64,000 nt of DNA from Mimachlamys varia (lineage: Eukaryota; Mollusca; Bivalvia; Pectinida; Pectinidae). Positions 38,586 to 49,727 of this stretch are shown here, in pieces (the stretch's first letter is position 1; each line of letters opens with the position of its first letter). The position numbers and the translations under genes were made by a program. Where the stretch lies: the NCBI GenBank assembly GCA_947623455.1, contig OX392536.1, forward strand, positions 13,449,282 through 13,513,281. The letters are read 5' to 3'. Under the pieces are notes generated by a model, which had not been told where the DNA came from, did not search any database, and was given only the letters and a program-made list of their open reading frames with translations.

Positions 38586-39585
38586 CATTAATTGGATAAT
38601 CATTGTATAACAAGGTTATATGAGTCTCATTAAACCTATTACTCAAACAGATTGGTTATGACAGGCGAACTGTTATACATAAGGCGGTGTAATATACGTC
38701 CTGGCTACAATTACTGCACAGCATCATAGTGAACTATAACACCGTATCAAATATCTCCACCACTGCCACCAATAAGCCGTGCTTGTGATGGTATGTATTA
38801 GTGTAGAATGTGCTATAAAGTGATTGTGAGCCAGCTAGACAGAGAAAAAATGTCTAACACACAAGTGTCGAGATGGCAGTTACGTAAATATATAATTAAC
38901 CAGCTATCGTGGTGGGTTGTGGTTTATCTGATTTCCACTGTACTAGTGTAGCAGTGTATGTTTTTATATAAATATTTTGTCAATTGCTTAGTATTGTATG
39001 ATGTTACACAACCGAAATTCGGTTAAGGGTGCGAAAAGGGAGACGTTTCTTAGTGTATATATACAAACTATTTTATACTTTTAAAGTTTCGATAGCCATT
39101 TGTCAAAAACGTATTGAAATTAACAACATATCTTAATTAAATGATCATCAATTCTTTCTTAAACACAAATCATTGTAAACTGACATAAATACATCAAATG
39201 ACTGATCACTAAAAATAATACGCAATGGTTCTCACAGGTCAAATCGTTTAGAGGGCTGTGTGGGCGTATATGTCCAGCCTACACAGGCCAATAGATATCA
39301 CACTGCTAGCTGTCAATCTATCGAACGTGCAGAAGACATTAGTTACCGCGGCCTATAACACCGTCATAACACCTGTCACAGCGGTTATAGACACACAACA
39401 TTAGTTTATTGGAAATAAGACGGCGATATATAAAATCAAATTCCTAAGTATATGTCCGGGGACAGTAGTAGGTTCATCTGTTAAAAGGTTAGATGTAAAT
39501 AATCTGTTCTGTAAATAAAATTATACAAGGTAATCAGACTTTTAAATACAATTTTATAATATTCTGACTTATCAGTATACTATAC
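38586..39585. other. Low-repeat intronic island of about 1 kb
   Basis: No array, exon or element recognised. GC-richer at 39240-39380. Candidate non-coding function by position only. Confidence 0.4.
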
Positions 39586-39589
39586 ATCA

Positions 39590-39690
39590 ATCGGTCTAAC
39601 AGATACAGTGAAAACATTAATTTGTCTAACAGATACAGTGAAAACATTAATTTGTCTTAAAAATACAGTGTAAATATTAATTTGTCTTAA
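39590..39690. repeat. ~31-bp tandem array, left part
   Basis: Three units of acagtgaaaacattaatttg plus tctaacagat. The same repeat resumes at about 40.55 kb after two retroelement relics. Confidence 0.85.
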
Positions 39691-39691
39691 A

Positions 39692-40262
39692 CATCAGAGA
39701 ATACCGAAGCGTCAACAAAACCATACCCCGAACTCAAAATCGATTAAACTAGAGTCAAAATAGGAACAAAGGAAAGGTTTACATGAAAACCACTTAAAGT
39801 AAAAGGATGAGATAATAAGACCAGGACTTCCAGAAGAATAATCGTATTCATCGACGACACCCGCCACGGAAATCTTTGTCACATCCAAGTAAACAACAAC
39901 TTCTCAAAATGAGAACCGAGTCATCATTGTCAATCACAAGTCAGCACACAAATGAGTATACTCCAAAACGTCATACATTACTGTATCACACAGGGATACA
40001 AAATATCTCTCAATGACACAAAGATGACGACCATAAAACTTTAAATTTTTCATTTTCGGCACCTCTCAAATTCCTGTGAAGTAAGTTTGGCAGCAGTCGA
40101 CATTTATCAGGAAAATCTTGATATTTAAAGCAAGCCCTAGAATACACGGAACGAATCAACTGCAACATGTAAATAACATATGTTGGAGAAGCCGAGATGT
40201 TACTATCAAGAAAGGGGAAACTCAGCATCGGAAAATTGAAATCGCCACGTTTATCGTATAGC
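39692..40262 (-). mobile_element. Penelope-like relic, RT end and 3' tail
   Basis: The minus frame 40228-40010 contains LSFPFLDSNISASPTYVIYM followed by LQLIRSVYSRACFKYQDF, the post-active-site RT region. The 3' tail (39692-39960) matches those at 6.0 and 40.3 kb. 5'-truncated. Confidence 0.75.
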
Positions 40263-40267
40263 TTAGA

Positions 40268-40500
40268 AAAAAATCAGAGAATACCAAAGCATCAACAAAA
40301 CCATAATCCAAACTCAAATTCGATTAAACTAAAGGCTTAACAGGAACAAAAGAAAAGATTTGCATGGAGACTCTTGTAAAAACACAAGATAATAAGACCA
40401 GTTGTTCCGGAAGAGTAAGCGCCTTCTGTTTCATCAACGACAGCCGCCAGGTAAATCTGTGTCACATCCAAGTAAACATCAAGTTCTCAAAGAACATCTT
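40268..40500 (-). mobile_element. Penelope-like relic, 3' tail only
   Basis: A second copy of the same 3' tail (cagagaataccaaagcatca ... gtgtcacatccaagtaaaca) directly beside the previous one, same orientation, with no RT part left. Confidence 0.75.
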
Positions 40501-40549
40501 AGAAGTAAGCTTTATTTAAATACAAACGACTTGCTAATCTATCCTTTAC

Positions 40550-41190
40550 AAACAATATGTAGCTTTATCTGTCTTATATAAATACAGTGTAAATATTAAT
40601 TGTTCCACAAATACAGTAAATACGCTGTAAATATCAATTTGTCTGATACATACATTGTGAATAAAAAGTTGTCTGATAATTAAAAGAAACACATTGTAAA
40701 TGTTTAGTTGTCCAATGAATACAGGGTAATTAAGTTGTCCTATAACTACAATGTAAATATTAATTTGGATGATAATTACAGTAAATACAGTGCAAATATT
40801 AATTTGCCTGATAATATAGTGTAAATATTAAGTTGTCCTATAAATACAATGTAAATATTAAATTGGATGATAAATACATTGTAGATATTAGTTTGGCTGA
40901 TAATACACTAAATACAGTGTAATTTTTAATTTGTCTGATAATACAGTGTTCATTTTAATTTGTCTTATAAATGTAGTGTAAATGTTAGTTTGTCTGATCA
41001 ATTCATTGAAACTATTAATTCGTCTGATAAAAAACGCAAATACAGTGTAAATATTGATTTGTTTTATAAGCACAGTGTAAATATTGATTTGTTTTATAAG
41101 CACAGTGTAAATATTGATTTGTCTGATAAGTACAGACAATACAGTGTAAATGTTAGTTTTCTTGTGAATAATAACTACTTGTTTATCTAT
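40550..41190. repeat. ~31-bp degenerate tandem array, right part
   Basis: Units of taaatacagtgtaaatatta plus atttgtctga; most diverged at 40.6-40.9 kb, most regular at 41.03-41.15 kb. Confidence 0.88.
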
Positions 41191-41311
41191 CATATACATA
41201 CAAGATGTATCTTCATCTGTCTTACATGTATAATATATATAATATTCTGTCTTAGTAATACAAGTATGTACGCTACTTTTCCTTTAAATGCAATATATCT
41301 ATGTTAATCTG

Positions 41312-42033
41312 TCCTTCCGTACAACATGTTTGTTAATATGCCCATCCGTACAACATGTTTGTTAATCTGTCCATCCGTACAACATGTTTGTTAATCTGCC
41401 CATCCGTACAACATGATTGTTAATCTGTCCATCCGTACAACATGTTTGTTAATCTGTCCATCCGTACAACATGTTTGTTAATCTGCCCATCCGTACAACA
41501 TGTTTGTTAATCTGTCCATCCGTACAACATGTTTGTTAATCTGCCCATCCGTACAACATGATTGTTAATCTGTCCATCCGTACAACATGTTTGTTAATCT
41601 GTCCATCCGTACAACATGTTTGTTAATCTGCCCATCCGTACAACATGATTGTTAATCTGCCCATCCGTACAACATGTTTGTTAATCTGTCCATCCGTACA
41701 ACATGTTTGTTAATCTGTCCATCCGTACAACATGTTTGTTAATCTGCCCATCCGTACAACATGATTGTTAATCTGTCCATCCGTACAACATGTTTGTTAA
41801 TCTGTCCATCCGTACAACATGTTTGTTAATCTGCCCATCCGTACAACATGTTTGTTAATCTGTCCATCCGTACAACATGTTTGTTAATCTGCCCATCCGT
41901 ACAACATGATTGTTAATCTGCCCATCCGTACAACATGTTTGTTAATCTGTCCATCCGTACAACATGTTTGTTAATCTGTCCATCCGTACAACATGTTTGT
42001 TAATCTGTCCATCCGTACAACATGTTTGCTAAT
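41312..42033. repeat. 29-bp tandem array, about 25 copies
   Basis: The unit is catccgtacaacatgtttgt plus taatctgtc. Variant columns ctg(t/c)cc and atg(t/a)ttg recur in a regular order, suggesting multi-unit duplication. Confidence 0.97.
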
Positions 42034-42420
42034 CTGAGAAACCATTGAATTTTCTTTTTATGTCATTTTCGAAATTCCCAAAAGTCTGATTTCATTTTCA
42101 AAATTTGCGGTTACAACTGATCGGGACGGAGTGCCTAAGGCTTGTAGTATATTAATACGCCACAGGATAGTGATCTTTGTTTTGTTCAAAATTTGGTAAA
42201 AACATATTAATAAAATCCATAAGATATCTATTAATTTAAAAAATACTAGTTTTGAATTTACTTATTTTACATGATTTAGTTATAGAATAGTGAAAAAAAG
42301 TACACAAAATAGTGCGTAATAATATCGGACCGAAACTTATATCATCACTAGTGATGATATAAGCAATGATGATATAAGTTTTATCAAGCTGATATTTTTT
42401 GATATTTCACTGGTAAAATG
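42034..42420 (+). mobile_element. Dispersed hairpin element, copy 2
   Basis: Starts gagaaaccattgaattttct exactly at the end of the 29-bp array and continues through gcggttacaactgatcggga. It ends with the palindrome atcatcactagtgatgat (42342-42359) and atttcactggtaaaatgtaa. It lacks the hairpin end present in copies 1 and 3. Confidence 0.8.
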
Positions 42421-42605
42421 TAATACATATGTCGATCTATCTTATCAATACCATTTCTACCACAATATGCTGTGTTATTCCAGCCCAGTGTGTAAACGTT
42501 CTTACTTCGTAAAAGCACCTGCTTAAATATTACCAATTTAACAATAGTGGTACAATGTATATGATTGGTTGAGAAGATGGAATTTAACCGGAAATTGTTT
42601 GGAGA
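42421..42605. other. Spacer
   Basis: Nothing recognised. Confidence 0.4.
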
Positions 42606-42652
42606 CCTACCTACCTACCTACCTACCTACCTACCTACCTACCTACCTACCT
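42606..42652. repeat. (CTAC)n microsatellite, about 12 units
   Basis: Uninterrupted CTAC/CTAC run. Confidence 0.97.
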
Positions 42653-43530
42653 ATTGTATTTATAGAATCGATTTACATATATATTACATTTATAGAATCG
42701 AATTACATATATATTACATTTATAGAATCGACTTACATATCTATTGTATTTATAGAATCGATTAACATATCTATTGTATTTATAGAATCGACTTACATAT
42801 CTATTGTATTTAAAGAATCGATTAACACATATATATTATATTTATAGAATCAATTAACATAAAATATATTATATATAAAAACGCTAGACATATATATTGT
42901 ATTTATAGAATCGATAAACATATATATTTTATTTATGGAATTGATTAACATATATATTGTATTTATAGAAACGGTTAAAATAAAAATTGTATTTATAGAA
43001 TCGATTAAAATAAATATTGTATTTTTCGAAACGCTTAACATATAAATTGTTTTTATAGAATTGATTAAAATAAATATTGTATTTATCGAAACGATGAAAA
43101 TATATATGCTATTTATTCGAAAGATTAGCATCTATTTTATTTATAGAAACGATTGAAATATAAATTGCATTTATAGAAACCATTTAAATATATATTGTAT
43201 TTATAGAAACGGTTGAAATTTATATTGCATTTATTGAAACGATTAACCCATATATTGTATTTATAAAAATATAACAAATATATTGTATGTATAGAAACGA
43301 TTAAAATATATATTGCATTTATAGAAACGATTAAAATATATTGTTTTATAGAAACTTATAATATTTATATTACATTTATAGAAACAATTAATTTGTATTC
43401 ATAGGAAAGATTTACATGTATATTGTATTTATAGAATTATAGAAACGATTAAAATATATATTGTATTTATGGAAATGATTAAAATGTATATTATATTTAT
43501 AGAAACAATTATAATATATATTGCAATTAA
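42653..43530. repeat. 30-bp degenerate tandem array, about 29 copies
   Basis: The unit is attgtatttatagaatcgat plus taacatatat, progressively diverged toward the right (gaaacgattaaaatatatat). Confidence 0.92.
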
Positions 43531-44207
43531 TAATAATAAATATAGTCTTTATTTAAACTTGATGACTTATTGAGTCAGCGACTCGTTTTTACATAGGGTC
43601 AAGTATGATAAAATGTACATTATTTACAACGAAGCTACATCAATCCTAAAACATTACAGAATCTGTGTAAGATACATATAGCGTACATGTACAGAAATAT
43701 CACATATTATATCTAAATATCTATATCATAAATAGTAAACATCATCAGAGACTTGATAATTTAAAACTTTAGTAATCTTCAAACATAGCAGTCAGTCATG
43801 TTGTGGTCACATGATCGCTTCGTATGCACAGAGCTTGAAATAACTTCCAGAAAATGTTGCTGTTGTGTGCCTATGAAATTGTGAGTCTATTTCCGAAATT
43901 TCACAAGAGTTAATCCATTTTAACATCAGAAATAAATTCATATGATACTAATTTTTAACAAGTTATGTTTTCAAAGTGCATTATGGAGTGAACATGCAGT
44001 TGACTAAAGGATTTGAGATCCGGGATTGGGCCCCTTTTTCTGTTAAAGGTCACAAATGGTTCTGTATTGTATATTTTCCTAGCCTGCTCTTATGGGATAT
44101 TTGAAATATTTCATAAACATGATTGACTACTGCACACATTGTAGCTAGTTCGATTAGTATATAAACTGGATAACAAGCTAAAAGAAACGTTATTGGCTAT
44201 ACCACAT
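43531..44207. other. Intronic sequence, nothing firmly recognised
   Basis: 43540-43640 (tttatttaaacttgatgact) may be an interspersed repeat end; otherwise unannotated. Confidence 0.4.
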
Positions 44208-44400
44208 ATTGTGGCGGCGGGAGTCGTCGATGAAGCAGAAGATGCTTACCCTTCCGAAAACCTGGTCTTATTCTCTTCTACTTTTACGAGGATCTCTATG
44301 TAAATCTTTCCTTTGTTCCTATTTTGCCTCTTGTTTAATCGATTTTGAGTTCGGATTATGGTTTTGTTGAAAATTTGGTATTCTCTGATGTTTTTATTTT
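44208..44400 (+). mobile_element. Penelope-like relic, 3' tail, opposite orientation
   Basis: gtcgtcgatgaagcagaaga ... ttcctttgttcctattttgc ... ttgagttcggattatggttt is the reverse complement of the tails at 6.0, 39.7 and 40.3 kb. Confidence 0.75.
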
Positions 44401-44482
44401 GCATAACCAAATATGATATTAGCATAAGTGTATAAGTTAATATTATAATGAAATGCAAGGTGATGTATAGTACGTTGATTTA

Positions 44483-45058
44483 TTACAATTTTACCAGTGA
44501 AATATCAGAAAATATCAGCTTGATAAAACTTTTATCATCACTGCTTATATCATTACTAGTGATGATATAAGAAACCGTATATTATCACTAGTGATGATAT
44601 AAGTTTCGGTCCGATATCTTTGCGCACTATTTTGTTTATTTTTTTCCCTTTTTCTTTAACTAAATCATGTAAAATAAGGATATTAAAAACTTTTAAAGTA
44701 GTTTTGAATTAATAGATATCTTATAGAAATCATTAATATGTTCTTGTATTTTAATCAAATTTTGAACAAAACATAGATCTTCATCATGTGGCGTATTAAT
44801 ACTCGTATTCTATAAGCCTTAGGCACTCCGTCCCGATCAGTTGTAACCGCAAATGTTAAAAATGAAATCTGCCTTTGGGAATTTCGAGAATGAAATAAAA
44901 AGAAAATTCAATGGTTTCCCAATAAATATCAAATATATTTCACTCGTATGGCAGATTTTAAGTATATTTTCACTCGTGCTACGCACTCGTGAAAATATAA
45001 AAAAAATCGACAATACTCGTGAAATAAATTTGATATTTAACGGGAAACCATTGAATAG
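44483..45058 (-). mobile_element. Dispersed hairpin element, most complete copy (about 576 bp)
   Basis: Inverted relative to copies 1 and 2. From the left: ttaccagtgaaatatcagaa, two atcactagtgatgatataag palindromes (44550-44605), cgtcccgatcagttgtaacc, then a foldback end in which ttcaatggtttcccaataaa (44919-) pairs with gggaaaccattgaat (to 45055) around tcactcgtgctacgcactcg. No open frame. Confidence 0.8.
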
Positions 45059-46467
45059 CCTCTATATATCACATAAGATTGTTGCAAAAAGTACTGAGCT
45101 GAAAAGTTAGAATGAAACCATCAAACTACACGATATTATTTCTATAATTTGTTGTTCTAAATCTTTAAAAACAATTATCTGCCAGAACATCCAAATAACT
45201 CTCAAAACCGTACTTTTGTTTAACGATTCTGTAACAATTAGACCTGAGGAAGTAAATGTATCATTCTCCCATTACTGCGTCAACCAGTCATAGGATGTTG
45301 TATATGACTTACACCAAGAGGTAGTTTATTCTTCTATGCAATGGATATTTCTAATGTAGCTATTGCCAAATTCATTTGATAATTGTTGGATATAACTTAG
45401 AAAAGGAACAATGTTATTACTGTAGTATTGGTTTTGATAAACAGCTGATTAATTATTACAATAATATGTTTTCTTTTCAATTAATCAGTTGAGACCAATA
45501 GGTCAACATTTCAACTTTACATATCCCATGGACAAGTTCCAGTTTCACCATATACAGCTGTATCATACATCTTGGTGTTCTTCGTTTAACTCCTATCAGC
45601 AAGTTTTATCGTACAGATATCGTATAAACATTGGACCGAGAGAATTCACGACCTGTCCTAACCCCCGCCCCTTCGCGCATACATAATTCAGGACATTGGT
45701 ACGCCACTGATCTTGAGTCCAGGTTACTCTAACGTATGGAGAAATAGACCATCCTGTTCGTGTCCTCAGGCCGCAGTGTGCTACCATACTGGACAGGCAA
45801 CTGTGGTTATACAACACGGTGTAAACACAGTCGGGCCGGGGATCAGTCTCAGTCTAAAGGCGATTGTGATGATAGGCAGATGTCGTGTGGTCATAGGGAT
45901 GTTGGTCGGGGGAACAACCCCACGTTAATGACGAAATCTCATCTCGGCAGGGATTTTTAAGTTGGATGGTGCATGATATATTTTAGACTGGCTACCAGCC
46001 CCGAAGTTTATATGGAGAGTTTCTTTACTGAATTTTATTACTAGCTTATCACCCCTAGTTTCATTGGGCATCCAAGTGATAATTTTTTTTCTAAATAAAT
46101 TCAATTTTTGTATACAATTCTACAGCCGGAAGTCAGTCTAGACATATTCATGCTATGTAAATTCTACATCAGTCACGACATATAATTGTAAATATCAGTA
46201 CCATAACCAAAGAATTCTTTAAAAACATTACAAATAATGTTATGTAACGGGATACCTTTGCATTCAAATATAAACTTAATATTCGTTCGTGTGGCCCCTA
46301 CAAGGCTTTGAAACTTACGGCCGAGATACATTTTCCCTGAAAACATTGCACTTATATTAGTCTCTTCAGAACATCTAAGAGGAACTGACTCCTACTAGAT
46401 TATCTTTTCCTCATTTCCTCCGAACATTCACTTAAATAATTGAAAAATTAACTAGGATATAATCGTC
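45059..46467. other. 1.4 kb without array or recognised gene
   Basis: Short open frames on both strands at 45489-45960 show no domain. Composition is more balanced at 45640-45960. Nothing further recognised. Confidence 0.45.
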
Positions 46468-47215
46468 CTGATCCCCCGCCCATGCTGCCATGATCCCCCG
46501 CCCATGCTGCCATGATCCCCCGCCCATGCTGCCATGATCCTCCGCCCATGCTGCCATGATCCTCCGCCCATGCTGCCATGATCCCCCGCCCATGCTGCCA
46601 TGATCCCCCGCCCATGCTGCCATGATCCTCCGCCCATGCTGCCATGATCCTCCGCCCATGCTGCCATGATCCTCCGCCCATGCTGCCATGATCCCCCGCC
46701 CATGCTGCCATGATCCCCCGCCCATGCTGCCATGATCCTCCGCCCATGCTGCCATGATCCTCCGCCCATGCTGCCATGATCCCCCGCCCATGCTGCCATG
46801 ATCCCCCGCCAATGCTGCCATGATCCCCCGCCAATGCTGCCATGATCCCCGCCCATGCTGCCATGATCCCCCGCCAATGCTGCCATGATCCCCCGCCCAT
46901 GCTGCCATGATCCCCCGCCAATGCTGCCATGATCCCCCGCCCATGCTGCCATGATCCCCCGCCCATGCTGCCATGATCCCCCGCCCATGCTGCCATGATC
47001 CTCCGCCCATGCTGCAATGATCCCCCGCCAATGCTGCCATGATCCCCCGCCCATGCTGCCATGATCCCCCGCCCATGCTGCCATGATCCTCCGCCCATGC
47101 TGCCATGATCCCCCGCCCATGCTGCCATGATCCCCCGCCAATGCTGCCATGATCCCCCGCCAATGCTGCCATGATCCCCCGCCCATGCTGCCATGATCCT
47201 CCGCCCATGCTGGCA
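46468..47215. repeat. 22-bp GC-rich tandem array, about 34 copies
   Basis: The unit is catgctgccatgatcccccg plus cc (variants cctccgcc and ccgccaatg). On the minus strand each unit gives GGGCGGGGG, and all three minus frames are open (254-283 codons). One unit at about 46849 lacks one C. It lies 1.2 kb upstream of the homeobox exon. Confidence 0.97.
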
Positions 47216-47489
47216 TGTATACATCGTAAAAACCATGATATTAAAGATGACATAATGCATAAACAAACAAAATCAGGACACATGACAAAGCATTAAGAAC
47301 CAATATTTGTTTATGTTCAGTCAGCAAAGTTCCAGTGAAAGTAATCACCACAATCAATGACACTCCGATACATAATACGTCAGAATACACTACTATAATT
47401 GACTTATCGTGCTCTTATTTCACTCTTTATTCTACCAGATAGTTATCACTTAATATGGTTTAAAGTGTATGGAAAGATGACAGTTTTAA
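47216..47489. other. Spacer
   Basis: Nothing recognised. Confidence 0.4.
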
Positions 47490-47890
47490 AAATAAATTAG
47501 AGAATACCGAAGCGTTAACAAAATCATAATCCGAAAGATGGCGACCATAAAACTTGCCTAAGTTCTGAATCCTTGTGTTGTTAGCTTGTTTGTCACGATA
47601 TTTAGAGCAATCCCTAGAATATCGAACCAACTGCGACATGTAAACACCATAGGTTAGAGAAGCAGGGATGTTACTATAAAGAAATGGAAAGTTCACGATT
47701 GGAAAATTGAAATCATCACGTTTATCGTATAGCTTAGCAGTAGCTGTCCATGTTGGTCGTAGTTTAAGTAGAAATCGAGGTAAGCAGCTGATGTAGAGGA
47801 GTCTGTTGTGTCCTTTATTTCAAGGTTAGAAAGGTATATACGATCGACGTGGTCAGCAAACTTCTTTATATACAAAAATTGTCGACATAT
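47490..47890 (-). mobile_element. Penelope-like relic, RT fragment
   Basis: Minus frames 47875-47693 (FADHVDRIYLSNLEIKDTTD, AAYLDFYL) and 47696-47460 (NFPFLYSNIPASLTYGVYMS, QLVRYSRDCSKY, KFYGRHLSDYDFVNASVFS) are consecutive RT pieces split by a frameshift. It retains a later RT region (FYGRHLSDYDF) missing from the other copies, and the 3' tail is mostly deleted. Confidence 0.8.
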
Positions 47891-48401
47891 TGGAAAGTGA
47901 AATGAATAATAAGAAGTTGTTACTGATGCTGGATCAAGTCATTGCTATGGTTTATGACAGAAAGAAGAAATGATATTTAAGACAATGCTTCGTTGTACAT
48001 GTATAGCATCGTTTTTATCCCAAAGCCAGAAAATGTCAGTAGCCTGATATCAATTTCAAAAAGAGTCATAACAACACATCCTATCCATATTTTTACCAAT
48101 CTTGAAAATGTGTTTTCGATTATACCGATTGAAGCAAATATATGATAAAAAGACCACCAACAAACAAAACACAAACACAACAATTTTTTTTTCAATTACC
48201 ACTTCAGTGCATATGAGTTTCACATTGTGATTGCTTTTGTATTGCACTCAATCACTGTCATTTTCTCACTTTATAGGAAGCAGTAAGTTAACAAACACTT
48301 GGTACGGGAAAGACTAAATTATGACAAACCATTCATATAACGTTCGTGTTTATCTCATGCTTCATTGATTTATAAATGATAAACTTTCGTTTTTTAATAA
48401 G
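47891..48401. other. Last 0.5 kb of intron 1
   Basis: No element recognised. The acceptor is preceded by a short T-rich tract (tttcgttttttaataag). Confidence 0.5.
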
Positions 48402-48601
48402 GTGACGGAGATACAAAACAAAAACGGAAAAGCGAAGACGAGGATTCAAACCCCGATAACCAAGCAAAGAAGAAAAAAGCGCGAACCACATTCACAGGCA
48501 GACAAATATTTGAACTGGAGAAACAATTTGAACAAAAGAAGTATCTTTCATCGGCTGAACGGGCAGAAATGGCAGCTTTGCTAAATGTAACAGAAACGCA
48601 G
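48402..48601 (+). CDS. Nk7: NK7-like homeobox protein, coding exon 2 (homeodomain positions 1-44)
   Basis: The exon is 200 nt, with acceptor ...taataag at 48401 and donor gtaaga at 48602. It starts with two bases completing Ser121 and encodes residues 122-187. A basic stretch KQKRK (126-130) and the AKKKKAR run at 142-148 are likely nuclear localisation signals. The homeodomain begins at residue 144 and includes R5, F8, L16 and F20, with helices 1 and 2 ([20 protein letters not shown], then [15 protein letters not shown]). The combination [19 protein letters not shown] and LLNVTETQ points to the NK7 group of ANTP-class genes. Hmx/NK5, NK3, NK6 and NK1 differ at several of these positions. The exon ends exactly after homeodomain position 44 in phase 0, a recurrent intron site in ANTP/NK genes. 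It has no internal ATG-initiated frame, so an ORF-only scan misses it. Confidence 0.93.
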
Positions 48602-48614
48602 GTAAGAGTAATTG

Positions 48615-48638
48615 CCCCCCCCCCCCCCCCAAAAAAAA
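48615..48638. repeat. C16A8 homopolymer tract beside a splice donor
   Basis: Sixteen C then eight A, starting 13 nt after the exon 2 donor. Length is likely polymorphic and error-prone in sequencing. Confidence 0.95.
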
Positions 48639-48699
48639 CCACATAACAAATCTGGTTTTTTGTATCAAGTTATATTCAAATTATCAACTAATGATTGAA

Positions 48700-49727
48700 C
48701 ACATCACACACAATGTCGAAAGATATAACGACGGTTAAACTTAACACACACAATATCAAAATATATCACCATAGTTAAACTTAACACATACAATATCAGA
48801 ATATATAACCACGGTTAAACTTATCACATACAATATCAGAATATATAACCACGGTTAAACTTATCACATACAATATCAGAATATATCACAATGGTTTAAC
48901 GTAACACATACAATATCAAAATATATCACCATAGTTAAACTTAACACAAACAATATCAGAATATCTAACCATGGTTAAACTTACACAAACAATATATGAA
49001 TATATTACGACGGTTAAACTTAACACAAACAATTTCAGAATATATAAGCATAGTTAAACTTATTACACACACTATCAGAATATATAACCATAGTTAAACT
49101 TATTACACATAATATCAGAATACAAAACCATAGTTAAACTTAACACAAACAATATCAGAATATATAAGCATAGTTAAACTTATTACAAACAATATCAGAA
49201 TATATAACCACGGTTAAACTTATTACACATAATATCAAAATTAACACAAACAATATCAGAATATATAACCACGGTTAAACTTATCACATACAATATCAGA
49301 ATATATAACCTACTTATTACGGTTAAACTTATTACGCACAATATCAGAATATATTAATATAGTTAAACTTATCACAAACAATATCAGAATATATAAGCAT
49401 AGTTAAACTTATTACACACAATATCAGAATACATAACCATGGTTAAGTGTATGACACACAATATCAGAATATATAACCCTACTTACCACGGTTAAACTTA
49501 TCACACATAATATCAGAATACAAAACCATAGTTGAATTTATCAAACACAATATCAGAATATATAACCATAGTTGAATTCATCACACACAATATCAGAATA
49601 TATAACCATAGTTGAATTTATCACACACAATATCAGAATATATAACCATAGTTGAATTCATCACACACAATATCAGAATATATAACCTTAGTTAAACTTA
49701 TCACACACAATATCAGAATATATAACC
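48700..49727. repeat. 40-bp tandem array, about 26 copies, in intron 2
   Basis: The unit is aatatcagaatatataacca plus tagttaaacttatcacacac, with many substitutions and several insertions such as cctacttattacgg. Confidence 0.93.

Larger units (their letters stand above)
28657..48401 (+). other. Intron 1 of the NK7-like gene (19.7 kb)
   Basis: Bounded by gtaagt at 28657 and an AG ending at 48401; phase 1 on both sides. It contains about a dozen unrelated tandem arrays, two MITE-like elements and six Penelope-like fragments, described separately. No internal exon with convincing coding character was found, although a small alternative exon cannot be excluded. Confidence 0.75.

Noticed and set aside
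46432..47283. Gly/His/Trp-rich minus-strand frames (254-283 codons)
   Set aside because: Three overlapping frames all open over the 22-bp array; typical minisatellite product.
48394..48642. Antisense 82-codon frame and alternate 60-codon plus frame across exon 2
   Set aside because: Shadows of the homeodomain exon, whose true frame has no ATG; the homeodomain residues are unambiguous.
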